Of a DNA stretch of 33,236 nucleotides, positions 19,708 to 29,836 are shown piece by piece. The notes beneath the pieces are model-generated. The model worked only from the letters and a program-made list of their open reading frames with translations. It did not search any database and had not been told where the DNA came from. The DNA comes from Gammaproteobacteria bacterium. GTDB taxonomy: Bacteria > Pseudomonadota > Gammaproteobacteria > Xanthomonadales > Wenzhouxiangellaceae. The position numbers and the translations under genes were made by a program. The stretch's first letter is position 1; each line of letters opens with the position of its first letter. Where the stretch lies: NCBI GenBank assembly GCA_003567685.1, contig PWYW01000022.1, positions 1 to 33,236 of the forward strand, in the 5' to 3' direction.

Positions 19708-20715
19708 ATGACTCGAGTCAGCAATTTCATTGATGCGGTTGGCAATACGCCGCTGATCCGTCTTGACCTGGCCTCCGAGCTGACCGGCTGTGAGATCTAC
19801 GGCAAATGCGAATTCATGAACCCGGGCGGGTCGGTGAAGGACCGGGCGGCCAAATATCTGCTGCTGGACGCACTCAAGGCCGGCAAGATCGAGGCTGGTG
19901 GCACCGTGGTCGAGGGCACGGCGGGCAATACGGGTATTGGCCTGTCCCTGGCCGGCAACTCGCTGGGGCTCAAGACCATCATCGTGATGCCGGAAACCCA
20001 GTCTGCTGAAAAGAAATCGGCCCTTCGTGGCATGGGGGCTGATCTCAGAACCTTTCCGGCCGTGCCCTACAAGAACCCGGACAACTACGTGCACCAGGCC
20101 CGGCGGCTGGCCGAATCGCTGGAATCGCCCCACGGCGTGTTCTACGCCAACCAGTGGGACAACACCTCCAACCGCGAAGGCCATATCCGCTCAACCGCAC
20201 CGGAAATCTGGTCACAACTCGACGGCGATATCGACGGGTTCATTTGCGCCGTGGGCACCGGCGGCACCCTGGCCGGCGTGTCGGCCTGGATGAAGCAACA
20301 GTCGAAGAAGGTGGTGATTGCCGCAGCCGATCCGGATGGCGCGGGTATTCACCACTGGGTACAGCATGGTGAGATCAAGTCCAGCGGTGATTCGATTACC
20401 GAGGGCATCGGCCAAAACCGAATTACCGGTAACCTGGACGGTATCGTCATTGATCAGTCGTACAACATTCCCGACCGGGAGCTGTTACCGGTGCTATGGG
20501 ACTTGATTGGACGGGAAGGCCTTTACCTGGGGGCCTCCAGCGGCATCAACGTGGCCGGTGCCATTCGCCTGGCGCGCGAGCTTGGTCCGGGCCACCGCAT
20601 CGTCACGATCCTCTGCGATTCGGCCAGCCGTTACGAGTCCAAACTGTTCAACCGTGACTTCCTGAACAGCCGAGACCTGCCGCCACCGCCCTGGCTGAAG
20701 GCAGGGAGTGCCTGA
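19708..20715 (+). CDS. cysK: Cysteine synthase (O-acetylserine sulfhydrylase)
   Basis: A 335-residue PLP enzyme that makes cysteine from O-acetylserine and sulfide, or possibly S-sulfocysteine from thiosulfate. The PLP lysine is Lys44 in NPGGSVKDRAA; EGTAGNTGIG (70-78) is the substrate loop, and GTGGTLAGV the phosphate loop. I chose ATG 19708, which follows AGGAAAG by about ten bases and begins the family's usual VSNFIDAVGNTPLIRL; the open frame upstream to 19420 overlaps the rhodanese gene and is unlikely to be coding. About 200 bases separate it from the divergent rhodanese-permease unit, room for shared regulation; I see no clear operator. CysK versus CysM cannot be settled here. Confidence 0.92.
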   Translation: MTRVSNFIDAVGNTPLIRLDLASELTGCEIYGKCEFMNPGGSVKDRAAKYLLLDALKAGKIEAGGTVVEGTAGNTGIGLSLAGNSLGLKTIIVMPETQSAEKKSALRGMGADLRTFPAVPYKNPDNYVHQARRLAESLESPHGVFYANQWDNTSNREGHIRSTAPEIWSQLDGDIDGFICAVGTGGTLAGVSAWMKQQSKKVVIAAADPDGAGIHHWVQHGEIKSSGDSITEGIGQNRITGNLDGIVIDQSYNIPDRELLPVLWDLIGREGLYLGASSGINVAGAIRLARELGPGHRIVTILCDSASRYESKLFNRDFLNSRDLPPPPWLKAGSA

Positions 20716-20749
20716 AAAAGATCGTCGGGATCTCGGCGATACCCGGGGC

Positions 20750-21499
20750 TCAGGCGGCATCCATGCCCGGCTGGGCAAAGAAATAGCCCTGGAATAACTC
20801 AACGCCGGCGGTTTGCAGCCACTCGAACTCTTCGGCGCGTTCCACGCCGCTGGCCATGGGTCGAATGTTCATTTGCTCGCAGAAGGCCAGCGCCGCCTTG
20901 ACGATCGCTTGCGACTCCGGATTGCGGTCAATACCGTCAACCAGTTTGTGGGCCAGCTTCAGTCGTTGCGGGCGGAAGCCGGCAACAGGGCGCAGGTTGG
21001 CGTCACGGTGGCCAAAGTTGTCGGCGAGCGTTGTCAGCCCCGCCGCCGAGAGGCAAGTCTGGACCTGTTCGAGCGCTGCGGCATTCCCGATCGCGTCAAG
21101 GTTGCTGAGCTCAAGCACAATGTTGGCGGGATCGAGGTTGTGCCGTCGGGCAATGTGAAGGGTGGTCGCGGCGACCAGCTCTACGTTGCCGGCCTTGATT
21201 TCACCGCAGTTCAGGTGCAGCTTGCTGTCGATGCCGAAAGCTTCGGCGGCCTCCATGGCACGAATGCGGCAGGCCTGGTCGAACAGGAAGCGCTGGTCAT
21301 GGGGAATACGGCTGAAAACGACGGCAGGCGGCTCGTTTTTTATGCCTCGGACCAGGGCTTCGAAGCCGACCACTTCCTGTTCGTTCGTGTCGATGATGGT
21401 CTGGAAGGCAAACTGGATGTCACTGCCCACCAACGCCTGGCAGTGATGCGTGTGATCGATCACGTCCATGGACATCGAGCCTTGCTCCTTGTCGCGCAT
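20750..21499 (-). CDS. Degenerate EAL-domain protein, probably not a phosphodiesterase
   Basis: A 249-residue protein that is almost entirely an EAL domain. The EALVR motif (47-51), Asn97, Lys181 and QGY (237-239) are kept. Key catalytic or metal positions are changed: LELSN (Asn133) instead of LELTE, DNFG (160-163) instead of DDFG, and MASGVE (Ser217) instead of AEGVE. It is therefore more likely a c-di-GMP sensor or a protein-interaction module than an active hydrolase. The pattern (FAFQTIIDT at 31-39, LADNFGH) resembles EAL domains found with BLUF photoreceptors, but no sensor domain is attached. The start has a good ribosome site (AAGGGGA) six bases before ATG 21499. Convergent with cysK. 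Confidence 0.85.
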   Translation of the reverse strand: MRDKEQGSMSMDVIDHTHHCQALVGSDIQFAFQTIIDTNEQEVVGFEALVRGIKNEPPAVVFSRIPHDQRFLFDQACRIRAMEAAEAFGIDSKLHLNCGEIKAGNVELVAATTLHIARRHNLDPANIVLELSNLDAIGNAAALEQVQTCLSAAGLTTLADNFGHRDANLRPVAGFRPQRLKLAHKLVDGIDRNPESQAIVKAALAFCEQMNIRPMASGVERAEEFEWLQTAGVELFQGYFFAQPGMDAA

Positions 21500-21514
21500 G
21501 AGTTCCCCTTTTTA

Positions 21515-21531
21515 CGCGAGTTCAATTCGCG
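21515..21531. promoter_or_regulatory. Near-palindrome upstream of the EAL gene
   Basis: CGCGAGTTCAATTCGCG is a 17-base dyad with one mismatch, lying directly before the ribosome site of the EAL gene. It could be an operator or a small leader hairpin. No protein partner is evident. Confidence 0.35.
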
Positions 21532-21639
21532 CCGATAATTCCATCCCTTGTCCGGCGCCCCGGCGATGATAGCCGCTGAGAGGGCTCGAATCCAGCGCAT
21601 CGCCGTCTGGACCCAGGCGGTGGCGCGCATTTGGCAGGG

Positions 21640-21981
21640 TCAATCGTGGGGTTGTCTGAGGTAATAGCGCTGATAGAGCATCCAGCCCGCAAGCAGTAGC
21701 AGCGCCAGGCCGGTGACCCAACGAAAGGTGTCGCCGAATCGCTGTACGCCAACCAGGGTGAATACGCAGCCGAGTCCGAGTAATACCGATACCAAGACCG
21801 GGTGTCCCTGAACCTCTTGATTGTGGCCGCCCATCAGAAGAAAGCCCAACGGCGCCGCCGCTGCCAACGCCAGGCCGGCCGAGAAAAGCCAGGGTTGCGA
21901 CTGGGCAAAAAGCCATCCGGCCAGACCAAGGCCGGCCAGGCAGGCCAGCGTCAGTACAGGGGTTGGCCAGTGATGTCGCAC
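21640..21981 (-). CDS. Small integral membrane protein at the end of the ABC operon
   Basis: A 113-residue protein with four likely membrane helices (about residues 8-26, 31-50, 62-79 and 86-103) and no motif I recognise. Its start lies three bases after the ABC permease stop, so it is translated with the transporter and may be a small accessory subunit. The short soluble loop QEVQGHPV and the polar C-terminus RYYLRQPHD give no clue to function. Confidence 0.7.
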   Translation of the reverse strand: MRHHWPTPVLTLACLAGLGLAGWLFAQSQPWLFSAGLALAAAAPLGFLLMGGHNQEVQGHPVLVSVLLGLGCVFTLVGVQRFGDTFRWVTGLALLLLAGWMLYQRYYLRQPHD

Positions 21982-21984
21982 GCC

Positions 21985-22965
21985 TCAGGCCTGGTCCGTG
22001 GCGCGGCGTCGGAACCAAACGGCGGCGACCAGCAGCGGCAGCGCAATGACCAGTCCAATCCACAGTTCAAGACTCAGCAGGTAGTTGTTCAGGTTGGAAA
22101 AACGCATGAACAGGTCTTCGTCGAACTGAATGTGCTGAAGCCCGTGATCGAACTGAATGTTGGCGCTCATCGGCAGCATGCTCGAACCCAGCCGCTTGAG
22201 CATGACCAGTCCAATATTCACGTTGGGCAGACTCAGGCTGCTGAGAAGGCTCCAGCTGTTCTGGATGATGGCCAATACGGCCGGAATGCCAATGGCAATC
22301 AGGATGGGCAACCGGGGAGCCCACGACGAACAGAACAGCAGCCAGGCATAAATGGGCATCAACCAGAGGGCCTGAACCAACAGGCCAGCAGCCATGACTG
22401 ACCAGAGATGGGGCAGGGAGGCCGGCAGCCAGATGGTGGTGAACGGGTTGACACCCGCCGACACCGCCAGGCCCGAGGCAATCAGCAGCAACACCAGGTG
22501 GGTGAGCATGATGGCCAGCATGAACATCAGCGGGATCAGCAGGCAGGCGGTAGCGAGCTTGGAACCCACCAGCATGCCGTCGGAAACGGGCAGGGATTTC
22601 CAGAACAGGATCGAGCGGTCCTTGCGATCGTCGAACAGGCTGCCAGCCAGGTAGAAGATGATCAGCAGGACCATGAACTGGAAGAAAATCGTTGACGTCG
22701 AAAACAGAAAGCCGGTGACCAGCAGTTTCAGTTGTTCACGATCAGTCTCGGCCAGCAGGCGCAGCGCGTCCTGAGCGGAGTGCAGCTCATGGTCGACCCG
22801 TGAGGCTATGGCCAGCGTGAACAGTGTCAGCAGGATGGTCAGCAAACCAATGCCCAGCGGTGCCCATTTCATCGAGATGGGGCTCTCCCAGAGCTCCCGG
22901 CGCATCAGACTGATCAGAGTGCGCAGGGGCCGCACGGCGGTGCCTGGAGTCATGACCTGGTTCAT
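21985..22965 (-). CDS. ABC transporter permease
   Basis: A 326-residue inner-membrane protein. The N-terminus RTLISLMRRELWESPISMKWAP is typical of ABC-2 type permeases. After one helix comes a periplasmic loop rich in charged residues (about 55-90), then at least five more helices. The segment GSLFDDRKDRSILFWKSLPVSDG is the conserved cytoplasmic loop of this group (the FxxDRKxxSxLFWKSLP pattern). It overlaps the ATPase gene by four bases (ATGA). With the GntR/YtrA regulator it forms an export-type ABC system; substrate unknown. Confidence 0.88.
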   Translation of the reverse strand: MNQVMTPGTAVRPLRTLISLMRRELWESPISMKWAPLGIGLLTILLTLFTLAIASRVDHELHSAQDALRLLAETDREQLKLLVTGFLFSTSTIFFQFMVLLIIFYLAGSLFDDRKDRSILFWKSLPVSDGMLVGSKLATACLLIPLMFMLAIMLTHLVLLLIASGLAVSAGVNPFTTIWLPASLPHLWSVMAAGLLVQALWLMPIYAWLLFCSSWAPRLPILIAIGIPAVLAIIQNSWSLLSSLSLPNVNIGLVMLKRLGSSMLPMSANIQFDHGLQHIQFDEDLFMRFSNLNNYLLSLELWIGLVIALPLLVAAVWFRRRATDQA

Positions 22966-23834
22966 GCGGCAAGCTCCTGGTCTTTGTCATCGCTCATCAT
23001 GGCGACGAACAGGTCAGCCACGCTGGGCTGATGGGTTTCGCCAAGCGCCTGAAGTTGTTCCATTGGCACTCCATCAAACAGCAGAATATGGCGACCGAAC
23101 ATCTGCCGTTCATTGAGTGGGCCCAGAGTGCGCGCAGCCTCGACCTGGTCGGGTTTGACCATCAATTCGGTATAGCGCTGATGAATCGCCTCCATGCTGC
23201 TGTTCAGGATCAACTGGCCGTTCTTGATGAAAATCAGGTCAGTCAGAATGTGCTCGACCTCCTCAACCTGGTGAGTAGTGATGATGATGGTCCGGCCCTC
23301 ATCGAAATAGTCATTCAGCAGATTGGAGTAAAAGCGCTTGCGAAACAGGATATCCAGGCCGAGCGTGGGTTCATCGAGTACCAGCAGCCGGGCATCAATG
23401 GCCATGACCAGTGCCAGATGGAGTTGCACGATCATCCCCTTGGAAAGCGATCGCACCCGGCTTTTGGGCTGGATCCGGGTCTCGGCAAGAAATTTCAAAC
23501 AGCGTTCGCGGGAGAAATTGGGGTGAAGTTGTTCGGTCAGGTCGATCAGGCGATCAACCCTGGCCCAGCGCGGCAGGACTGCGACATCGGCAATGAAGCA
23601 AACGTCCTTCATCAGCCGATCCCGCTGGCTGCTTGGGTCAAGGCCGAGAACAGACAATTCTCCCTGGTAATGCCCCAGACCGAGGATCGCCTTCAGCGCG
23701 GTCGTCTTGCCGGCGCCGTTGGGGCCAATGATCCCGACAATACGGCCCTGGGGAATGTCCAGATCAATGCCATCCAGGGCACGCGTTTTGCCGTAGTGGC
23801 GACTGAGGCTCCTTGCCTTGATGATCGAACTCAT
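22962..23834 (-). CDS. ABC transporter ATP-binding protein
   Basis: A 290-residue ATPase. Walker A is GPNGAGKT, the signature is the unusual LSKGM (instead of LSGGQ), Walker B is LLVLDEPTLGLD, and the switch histidine is in ITTHQVEE. I start it at ATG 23834 because GGGAGGAAAACGA lies directly before it and the ATG overlaps the regulator's stop (ATGA); an earlier start at 23858 is inside the regulator gene. The C-terminal 70 residues form an added domain as in YtrB-like ATPases. It powers the permease encoded next. Confidence 0.92.
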   Translation of the reverse strand: MSSIIKARSLSRHYGKTRALDGIDLDIPQGRIVGIIGPNGAGKTTALKAILGLGHYQGELSVLGLDPSSQRDRLMKDVCFIADVAVLPRWARVDRLIDLTEQLHPNFSRERCLKFLAETRIQPKSRVRSLSKGMIVQLHLALVMAIDARLLVLDEPTLGLDILFRKRFYSNLLNDYFDEGRTIIITTHQVEEVEHILTDLIFIKNGQLILNSSMEAIHQRYTELMVKPDQVEAARTLGPLNERQMFGRHILLFDGVPMEQLQALGETHQPSVADLFVAMMSDDKDQELAA

Positions 23835-24202
23835 TCGTTTTCCTCCCGGCCCGGCCAACGGGCTTCAAGATCCTTCCAGTCAAGACCCAGTTGCCTGAGT
23901 CTGGCGACCAGCTTGGGCCACTCCTCCGATAGAAACTTTTCCCGCTCGCTGGCAAGCAACTGACGACGGGCTCCGGCGCAGACGAACATGCCCACACCAC
24001 GTCGTTTTTCGACCAAACCGTCGTCTACCAATGATTGGTAGGCCTTGGAAACCGTCAGCGGGTTGATCTGGAAGTCAACCGCGACCTGTCGGACCGAGGG
24101 AAGGGCGGCTTCTTCTTTCAGGCTGCCATCAAGGATGGACGCGATGGTTCTTTCCCGAAGCTGCCAGTAGATCGGCTGATTGTCGTCCCATAGTCCGCTC
24201 AT
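23831..24202 (-). CDS. GntR-family regulator, YtrA subfamily
   Basis: A 123-residue DNA-binding protein. The winged helix-turn-helix occupies residues about 8-75 (PIYWQLRERTIASILDGSL, LPSVRQVAVDFQINPLTVSK, GLVEKRRGVGMFV). The short C-terminal helical tail instead of a ligand domain is typical of the YtrA branch, whose members usually control the ABC transporter in their own operon. Its ATG follows directly on the stop of the first operon gene (TGA-ATG), and it overlaps the ATPase by four bases. It probably binds the palindrome at 24561-24584 in its own promoter; this is inference. Confidence 0.9.
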   Translation of the reverse strand: MSGLWDDNQPIYWQLRERTIASILDGSLKEEAALPSVRQVAVDFQINPLTVSKAYQSLVDDGLVEKRRGVGMFVCAGARRQLLASEREKFLSEEWPKLVARLRQLGLDWKDLEARWPGREENE

Positions 24203-24529
24203 TCAGCGCGCGAGTCCGGGCAAAAAGCCACGCAGGAATGGCAGCCAGCCCTTCAGTGACCGAGTACGCTGGCGAGAATCCGACCGTCCTTCCTGGCGGT
24301 TGCGGTTGCCCAGATTCTCGGCGAGCGGCTCGCTGCTGCCTTCCATGCGCCCAGTGTCGCTGTCAGCGACAGCCAGTACGGTGCGTTCGCCAAGCGCCTG
24401 CTCGGCGAGCAGCTCCGCCTGGCGTTCGGAAAAATCAGTGACCGCGACCAGAAGCAGGCAAACGCCTGCCGCAACGGCGGCCAGTCCATGCGGAATAGCC
24501 AGGGGTTTTCGACGTGTAATGGGCAGCAT
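24203..24529 (-). CDS. Small membrane protein, first gene of the GntR-ABC operon
   Basis: A 108-residue protein with one likely membrane helix near the N-terminus (about residues 13-31, IPHGLAAVAAGVCLLLVAV), then a charged, arginine-rich soluble part and a hydrophobic C-terminal patch (GWLPFLRGFLPGL). I do not recognise a family. A ribosome site (GGAG) lies eight bases before ATG 24529, and the stop abuts the regulator's start. Because it leads the operon it may be a transporter accessory or small sensor, but nothing in the sequence shows this. Confidence 0.65.
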   Translation of the reverse strand: MLPITRRKPLAIPHGLAAVAAGVCLLLVAVTDFSERQAELLAEQALGERTVLAVADSDTGRMEGSSEPLAENLGNRNRQEGRSDSRQRTRSLKGWLPFLRGFLPGLAR

Positions 24530-24560
24530 GACCGAGCTCCGATGTGTCGATTAATGTACT

Positions 24561-24584
24561 GGTGTTATAGTCTAGTAAAACACC
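24561..24584. promoter_or_regulatory. Candidate operator for the GntR/YtrA regulator
   Basis: GGTGTT (24561-24566) and AACACC (24579-24584) are perfect inverted arms; over the full 24 bases the half-sites agree at 9 of 12 positions. The dyad covers the -10 element of the operon's promoter, as expected for a repressor that blocks its own operon. The link to the encoded regulator is inference. Confidence 0.6.
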
Positions 24585-24597
24585 GCCACGCTGTCAA
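24569..24597 (-). promoter_or_regulatory. Sigma70 promoter of the GntR-ABC operon
   Basis: On the minus strand: -35 TTGACA (24597-24592, perfect consensus), a 17-base spacer, and -10 TAGACT (24574-24569, four of six). Transcription would start near 24562, giving a leader of about 33 bases before ATG 24529. Confidence 0.65.
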
Positions 24598-24706
24598 GGA
24601 TATCCGACGTCGATCACGGCAGCGTAAAATCGCAGGCTGGTACGTTCAGAGCATCACCGATATGACCGTTCAGACGCTTCCGCCGCGTGACCGAGGACTC
24701 TAAAAG

Positions 24707-25579
24707 TTGCTCTACAAGCGGCTACGGTTGCCGCGACACTTTGTCCACAAGCATATGGGCCGATTGCGGGAACGGCGCTTCGGGGCGGAAGCAGACCTTC
24801 GTCGAACGCTGGCGAGCGAACTGCCCGAAGGACCGCTGGATTTGGATCCGGGTTCGGCATGGCGGCTGTTTGAAGCGGGCGAGATTCCCGAGTTGACCCA
24901 ACTCGCTGTGGACTGTGCAAGCTATTTCGAGGCGTTCAGGGCAAGCGGCGAGGCCGAGCGTTGCCTGGCGCGAAACCCCAACAAGCGGTTTCTGCTGGGC
25001 GTTTTATCCGGCAACGAGTTGTTCTCGCAATCAAACATTATTCGAGGCATGTTGGCCCGTCCGGTGCTCGATGCAGTCAGCCGCTATCTCGGCGCGGTTC
25101 CCCGCCTGGAGGGCGCTGTCCTGTGGTGGACGCCGCCAAACGACAGCGAGACCTCTTCCCAACGATGGCACATCGACGAGCTGGCTCCACGGCAGGTCAA
25201 GGTGCTACTGAACTGCAGCGAAGTCGATGAGTCGTGTGGCCCTCTGAATTTCATCCCTGGCGATCGCTCTGACCAGTTGCGCAATGACTTTGGTCATCAG
25301 CGCGGGCGTCTTGATAAGGAACGCTTGCTGGCTGAACTGGATCCGGCAGAAATTCGCCAGGCCACCGGTGGCCCCGGCAGCGGGGTCATGCTCGATTCAT
25401 CCCGTTGCCTGCATTTCGGCAGTCGTGGCAATCAGCGTGATCGTTTACTGCTGGCGTTTCACTTCTTCGCGCCTGACAGCCCCGTGGACTCGCGTTACCA
25501 CCTGGAAGCGGCTTCGCTGGACGAGTCGCTCGGCAACCTCGACCCAATTCAGCGCCTGGCGCTGGGTACCGGCCTTTGA
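24707..25579 (+). CDS. PhyH-type Fe(II)/2-oxoglutarate dioxygenase
   Basis: A 290-residue protein of the phytanoyl-CoA dioxygenase-like family, cytoplasmic hydroxylases using iron and 2-oxoglutarate. The facial triad is visible: His155 and Asp157 in WHIDE, and His236 in CLHFGSR; Arg246, ten residues later, fits the 2-oxoglutarate-binding arginine. The start is uncertain: TTG 24707 follows an in-frame stop by one codon and has GAGG about 12 bases before it, while ATG 24755 would cut 16 residues. It diverges from the GntR-ABC operon. Substrate unknown; small molecules or lipids are typical for relatives. Confidence 0.82.
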   Translation: MLYKRLRLPRHFVHKHMGRLRERRFGAEADLRRTLASELPEGPLDLDPGSAWRLFEAGEIPELTQLAVDCASYFEAFRASGEAERCLARNPNKRFLLGVLSGNELFSQSNIIRGMLARPVLDAVSRYLGAVPRLEGAVLWWTPPNDSETSSQRWHIDELAPRQVKVLLNCSEVDESCGPLNFIPGDRSDQLRNDFGHQRGRLDKERLLAELDPAEIRQATGGPGSGVMLDSSRCLHFGSRGNQRDRLLLAFHFFAPDSPVDSRYHLEAASLDESLGNLDPIQRLALGTGL

Positions 25580-25745
25580 AGATGGATCGCTTGATCGGGC
25601 GGGGGTGTTCGAGGCTGCTCATGCGGTAAACGGCCCCAGCCAGCAAGTCTGTTAAACTGCCGGGCTGAACATTTCGGCTTGCGGGTGGAATTTCCTGCAA
25701 GCGATCGAATCGAATCCAACGCATACATTCATCAGGAGATAGACC

Positions 25746-26438
25746 ATGCGCATTCGCCGTATTTTTGTTGCCGCCGTTGTGGCCGGTGCTGTTTCTGTCA
25801 GCGCCATGGCCGACGAGCTGCAAACCCCGGAAGAACGTCTGAGCTACACCATTGGTATGGACGTGGCCAACATGATGGCCGACCAGGGTCTGGACATTGA
25901 CCTGGATATCTTTTTTGCCGGCTTCAGTGCCCAGTTTCAAGGTGAAGACACCTTGCTTTCCCAGGAAGAGGCCGATGCCGAGCGCACTGCCTACATAGAG
26001 CGTCGGCAACAAGAGCTGGAAGCCGAGCGCGGTCAGGAAGCCCAGCGCAACCTGGAAGCCGGCCAGGCGTTTCTGGCCGAAAACCGGGGTCGTGATGGCG
26101 TGACCGAAACGGCATCGGGACTTCAGTATCGCGTGGTTGAAGAAGGCCATGGCCGTAGCCCGGCCGCTACCGACCGCGTGACCGTCCACTACCGCGGCAC
26201 CTTGATTGACGGTACCGAATTCGACAGCTCTTATTCTCGTGGCGAGCCGGCGACTTTCCCGCTGAATGGCGTGATTCCCGGCTGGACCGAAGGCGTGCAG
26301 CTGATGTCCGAAGGTGCGACTTTCGAGTTCTTCATTCCCGCTGATCTCGCTTATGGCGAGCAGGGTCGTCCAGGCCCGATTGGCCCCAACTCAACCCTGA
26401 TCTTCCAGGTTGAGTTGCTCGAAGTACACGGCGACTGA
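25746..26438 (+). CDS. Periplasmic FKBP-type peptidyl-prolyl isomerase (FkpA/Mip type)
   Basis: A 230-residue protein. Residues 1-22 are a signal peptide (FVAAVVAGAVSVSAMA). A helical dimerisation domain follows (about 25-115, with LSYTIGMDVANMMADQGLDID typical of FkpA/Mip), including a long charged helix. The FKBP catalytic domain spans about 120-228, with VHYRGTLIDGTEFDSSYSRGEP, VIPGWTEGVQLM and PADLAYGEQG. It likely assists folding of exported proteins at proline bonds. AGGAGA lies about eight bases before the ATG. It is followed 21 bases later by the DUF2058 gene. Confidence 0.93.
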   Translation: MRIRRIFVAAVVAGAVSVSAMADELQTPEERLSYTIGMDVANMMADQGLDIDLDIFFAGFSAQFQGEDTLLSQEEADAERTAYIERRQQELEAERGQEAQRNLEAGQAFLAENRGRDGVTETASGLQYRVVEEGHGRSPAATDRVTVHYRGTLIDGTEFDSSYSRGEPATFPLNGVIPGWTEGVQLMSEGATFEFFIPADLAYGEQGRPGPIGPNSTLIFQVELLEVHGD

Positions 26439-26459
26439 TCAAGCGGTAGACCACAACAC

Positions 26460-27095
26460 ATGGGCTCATTGCAGGATGCCCTGCTCAAAGCAGGGCTGGC
26501 TGACGAAAAGCAGCTGGACAAGACGCGGCCCGGCAAGCGTTCGGCGCGTTCGGACAAACCTCGGGGTGGCAAAGGCGGTGGCCCGAAAAAGGCCAGTCGC
26601 CGGACCCAGGGAGCTGGTGGAAAGTCTTCGGAACGGAACTCCGCTGCCGGCAAGGGGACTGCCGCCAAGCCGTCAACCGCCGAGTCCGATCTGGCGCGTG
26701 CCTATCGGGCACGTCAGCGGGCCGAAGCGGCCGAGCGCAAGGCCGAGCGAGAAGCGCGCCAGGCCGCCCAGGATGAACGCCGCAAGCGCAACCTGAAGCT
26801 TGATGGTTTGATCAAGGGCAATACCCTTAACCGCAAGGAAGCCGAGTTGCCGCGCTACTTTGAGCACCTGGGTCGGATTCGGCGGGTGATGTGCACGCCG
26901 GAACAGCGTGATGAGCTCAATGCGGGCCAGATCGGCGTGGTCAACCTGCGTGGTTCCTACCTGCTGGTTTCTCTCGAGACGCTCGAGAAATACCGCGAAA
27001 TCGCCCCCGACCTGGTGCCCGATCTGGCTGGAAAAGACGAGCCCGAAGACGACGGAAGCCACTACCCCCCAGTGCCAGACGATTTGATTTGGTAG
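26460..27095 (+). CDS. DUF2058 protein (YaiL-like)
   Basis: A 211-residue basic protein. The start GSLQDALLKAGLADEKQ and the ending HYPPVPDDLIW are hallmarks of DUF2058/YaiL as I recall them. Between lies a long lysine-, arginine- and alanine-rich stretch (about 25-120), likely disordered then a charged helix, and a C-terminal domain (about 125-190, including RRVMCTPEQRDELNAGQIGV and YLLVSLETLEKY). The basic region suggests nucleic-acid or ribosome contact; the function is not established. It lies 21 bases after the FKBP gene, probably on the same transcript, and converges on metH. Confidence 0.88.
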   Translation: MGSLQDALLKAGLADEKQLDKTRPGKRSARSDKPRGGKGGGPKKASRRTQGAGGKSSERNSAAGKGTAAKPSTAESDLARAYRARQRAEAAERKAEREARQAAQDERRKRNLKLDGLIKGNTLNRKEAELPRYFEHLGRIRRVMCTPEQRDELNAGQIGVVNLRGSYLLVSLETLEKYREIAPDLVPDLAGKDEPEDDGSHYPPVPDDLIW

Positions 27096-27172
27096 GAGGT
27101 AAAAGGTAAATAGTGAAAGGTGAAAGGAAACCCTCTCACCTCTTACCTCTTACCGCTCACCTCTTACCGCCC

Positions 27173-27187
<15 letters not shown>
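27096..27187. repeat. Inverted heptamer-repeat region between convergent genes
   Basis: Between the DUF2058 stop and the metH stop lie two arms built of seven-base units of the GGTRARA type: GGTAAAA GGTAAAT then AGTGAAA GGTGAAA on one side, and the reverse complement of GGTAAGA GGTGAGC GGTAAGA GGTAAGA on the other. The arms agree at about 22 of 30 positions and could form a long hairpin ending transcription from both sides. A second small perfect hairpin (CCCTCA-CCCCAG-TGAGGG, 27170-27187) contains the metH stop codon. Confidence 0.65.
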
Positions 27188-29832
<2,645 letters not shown>

Positions 29833-29836
<4 letters not shown>

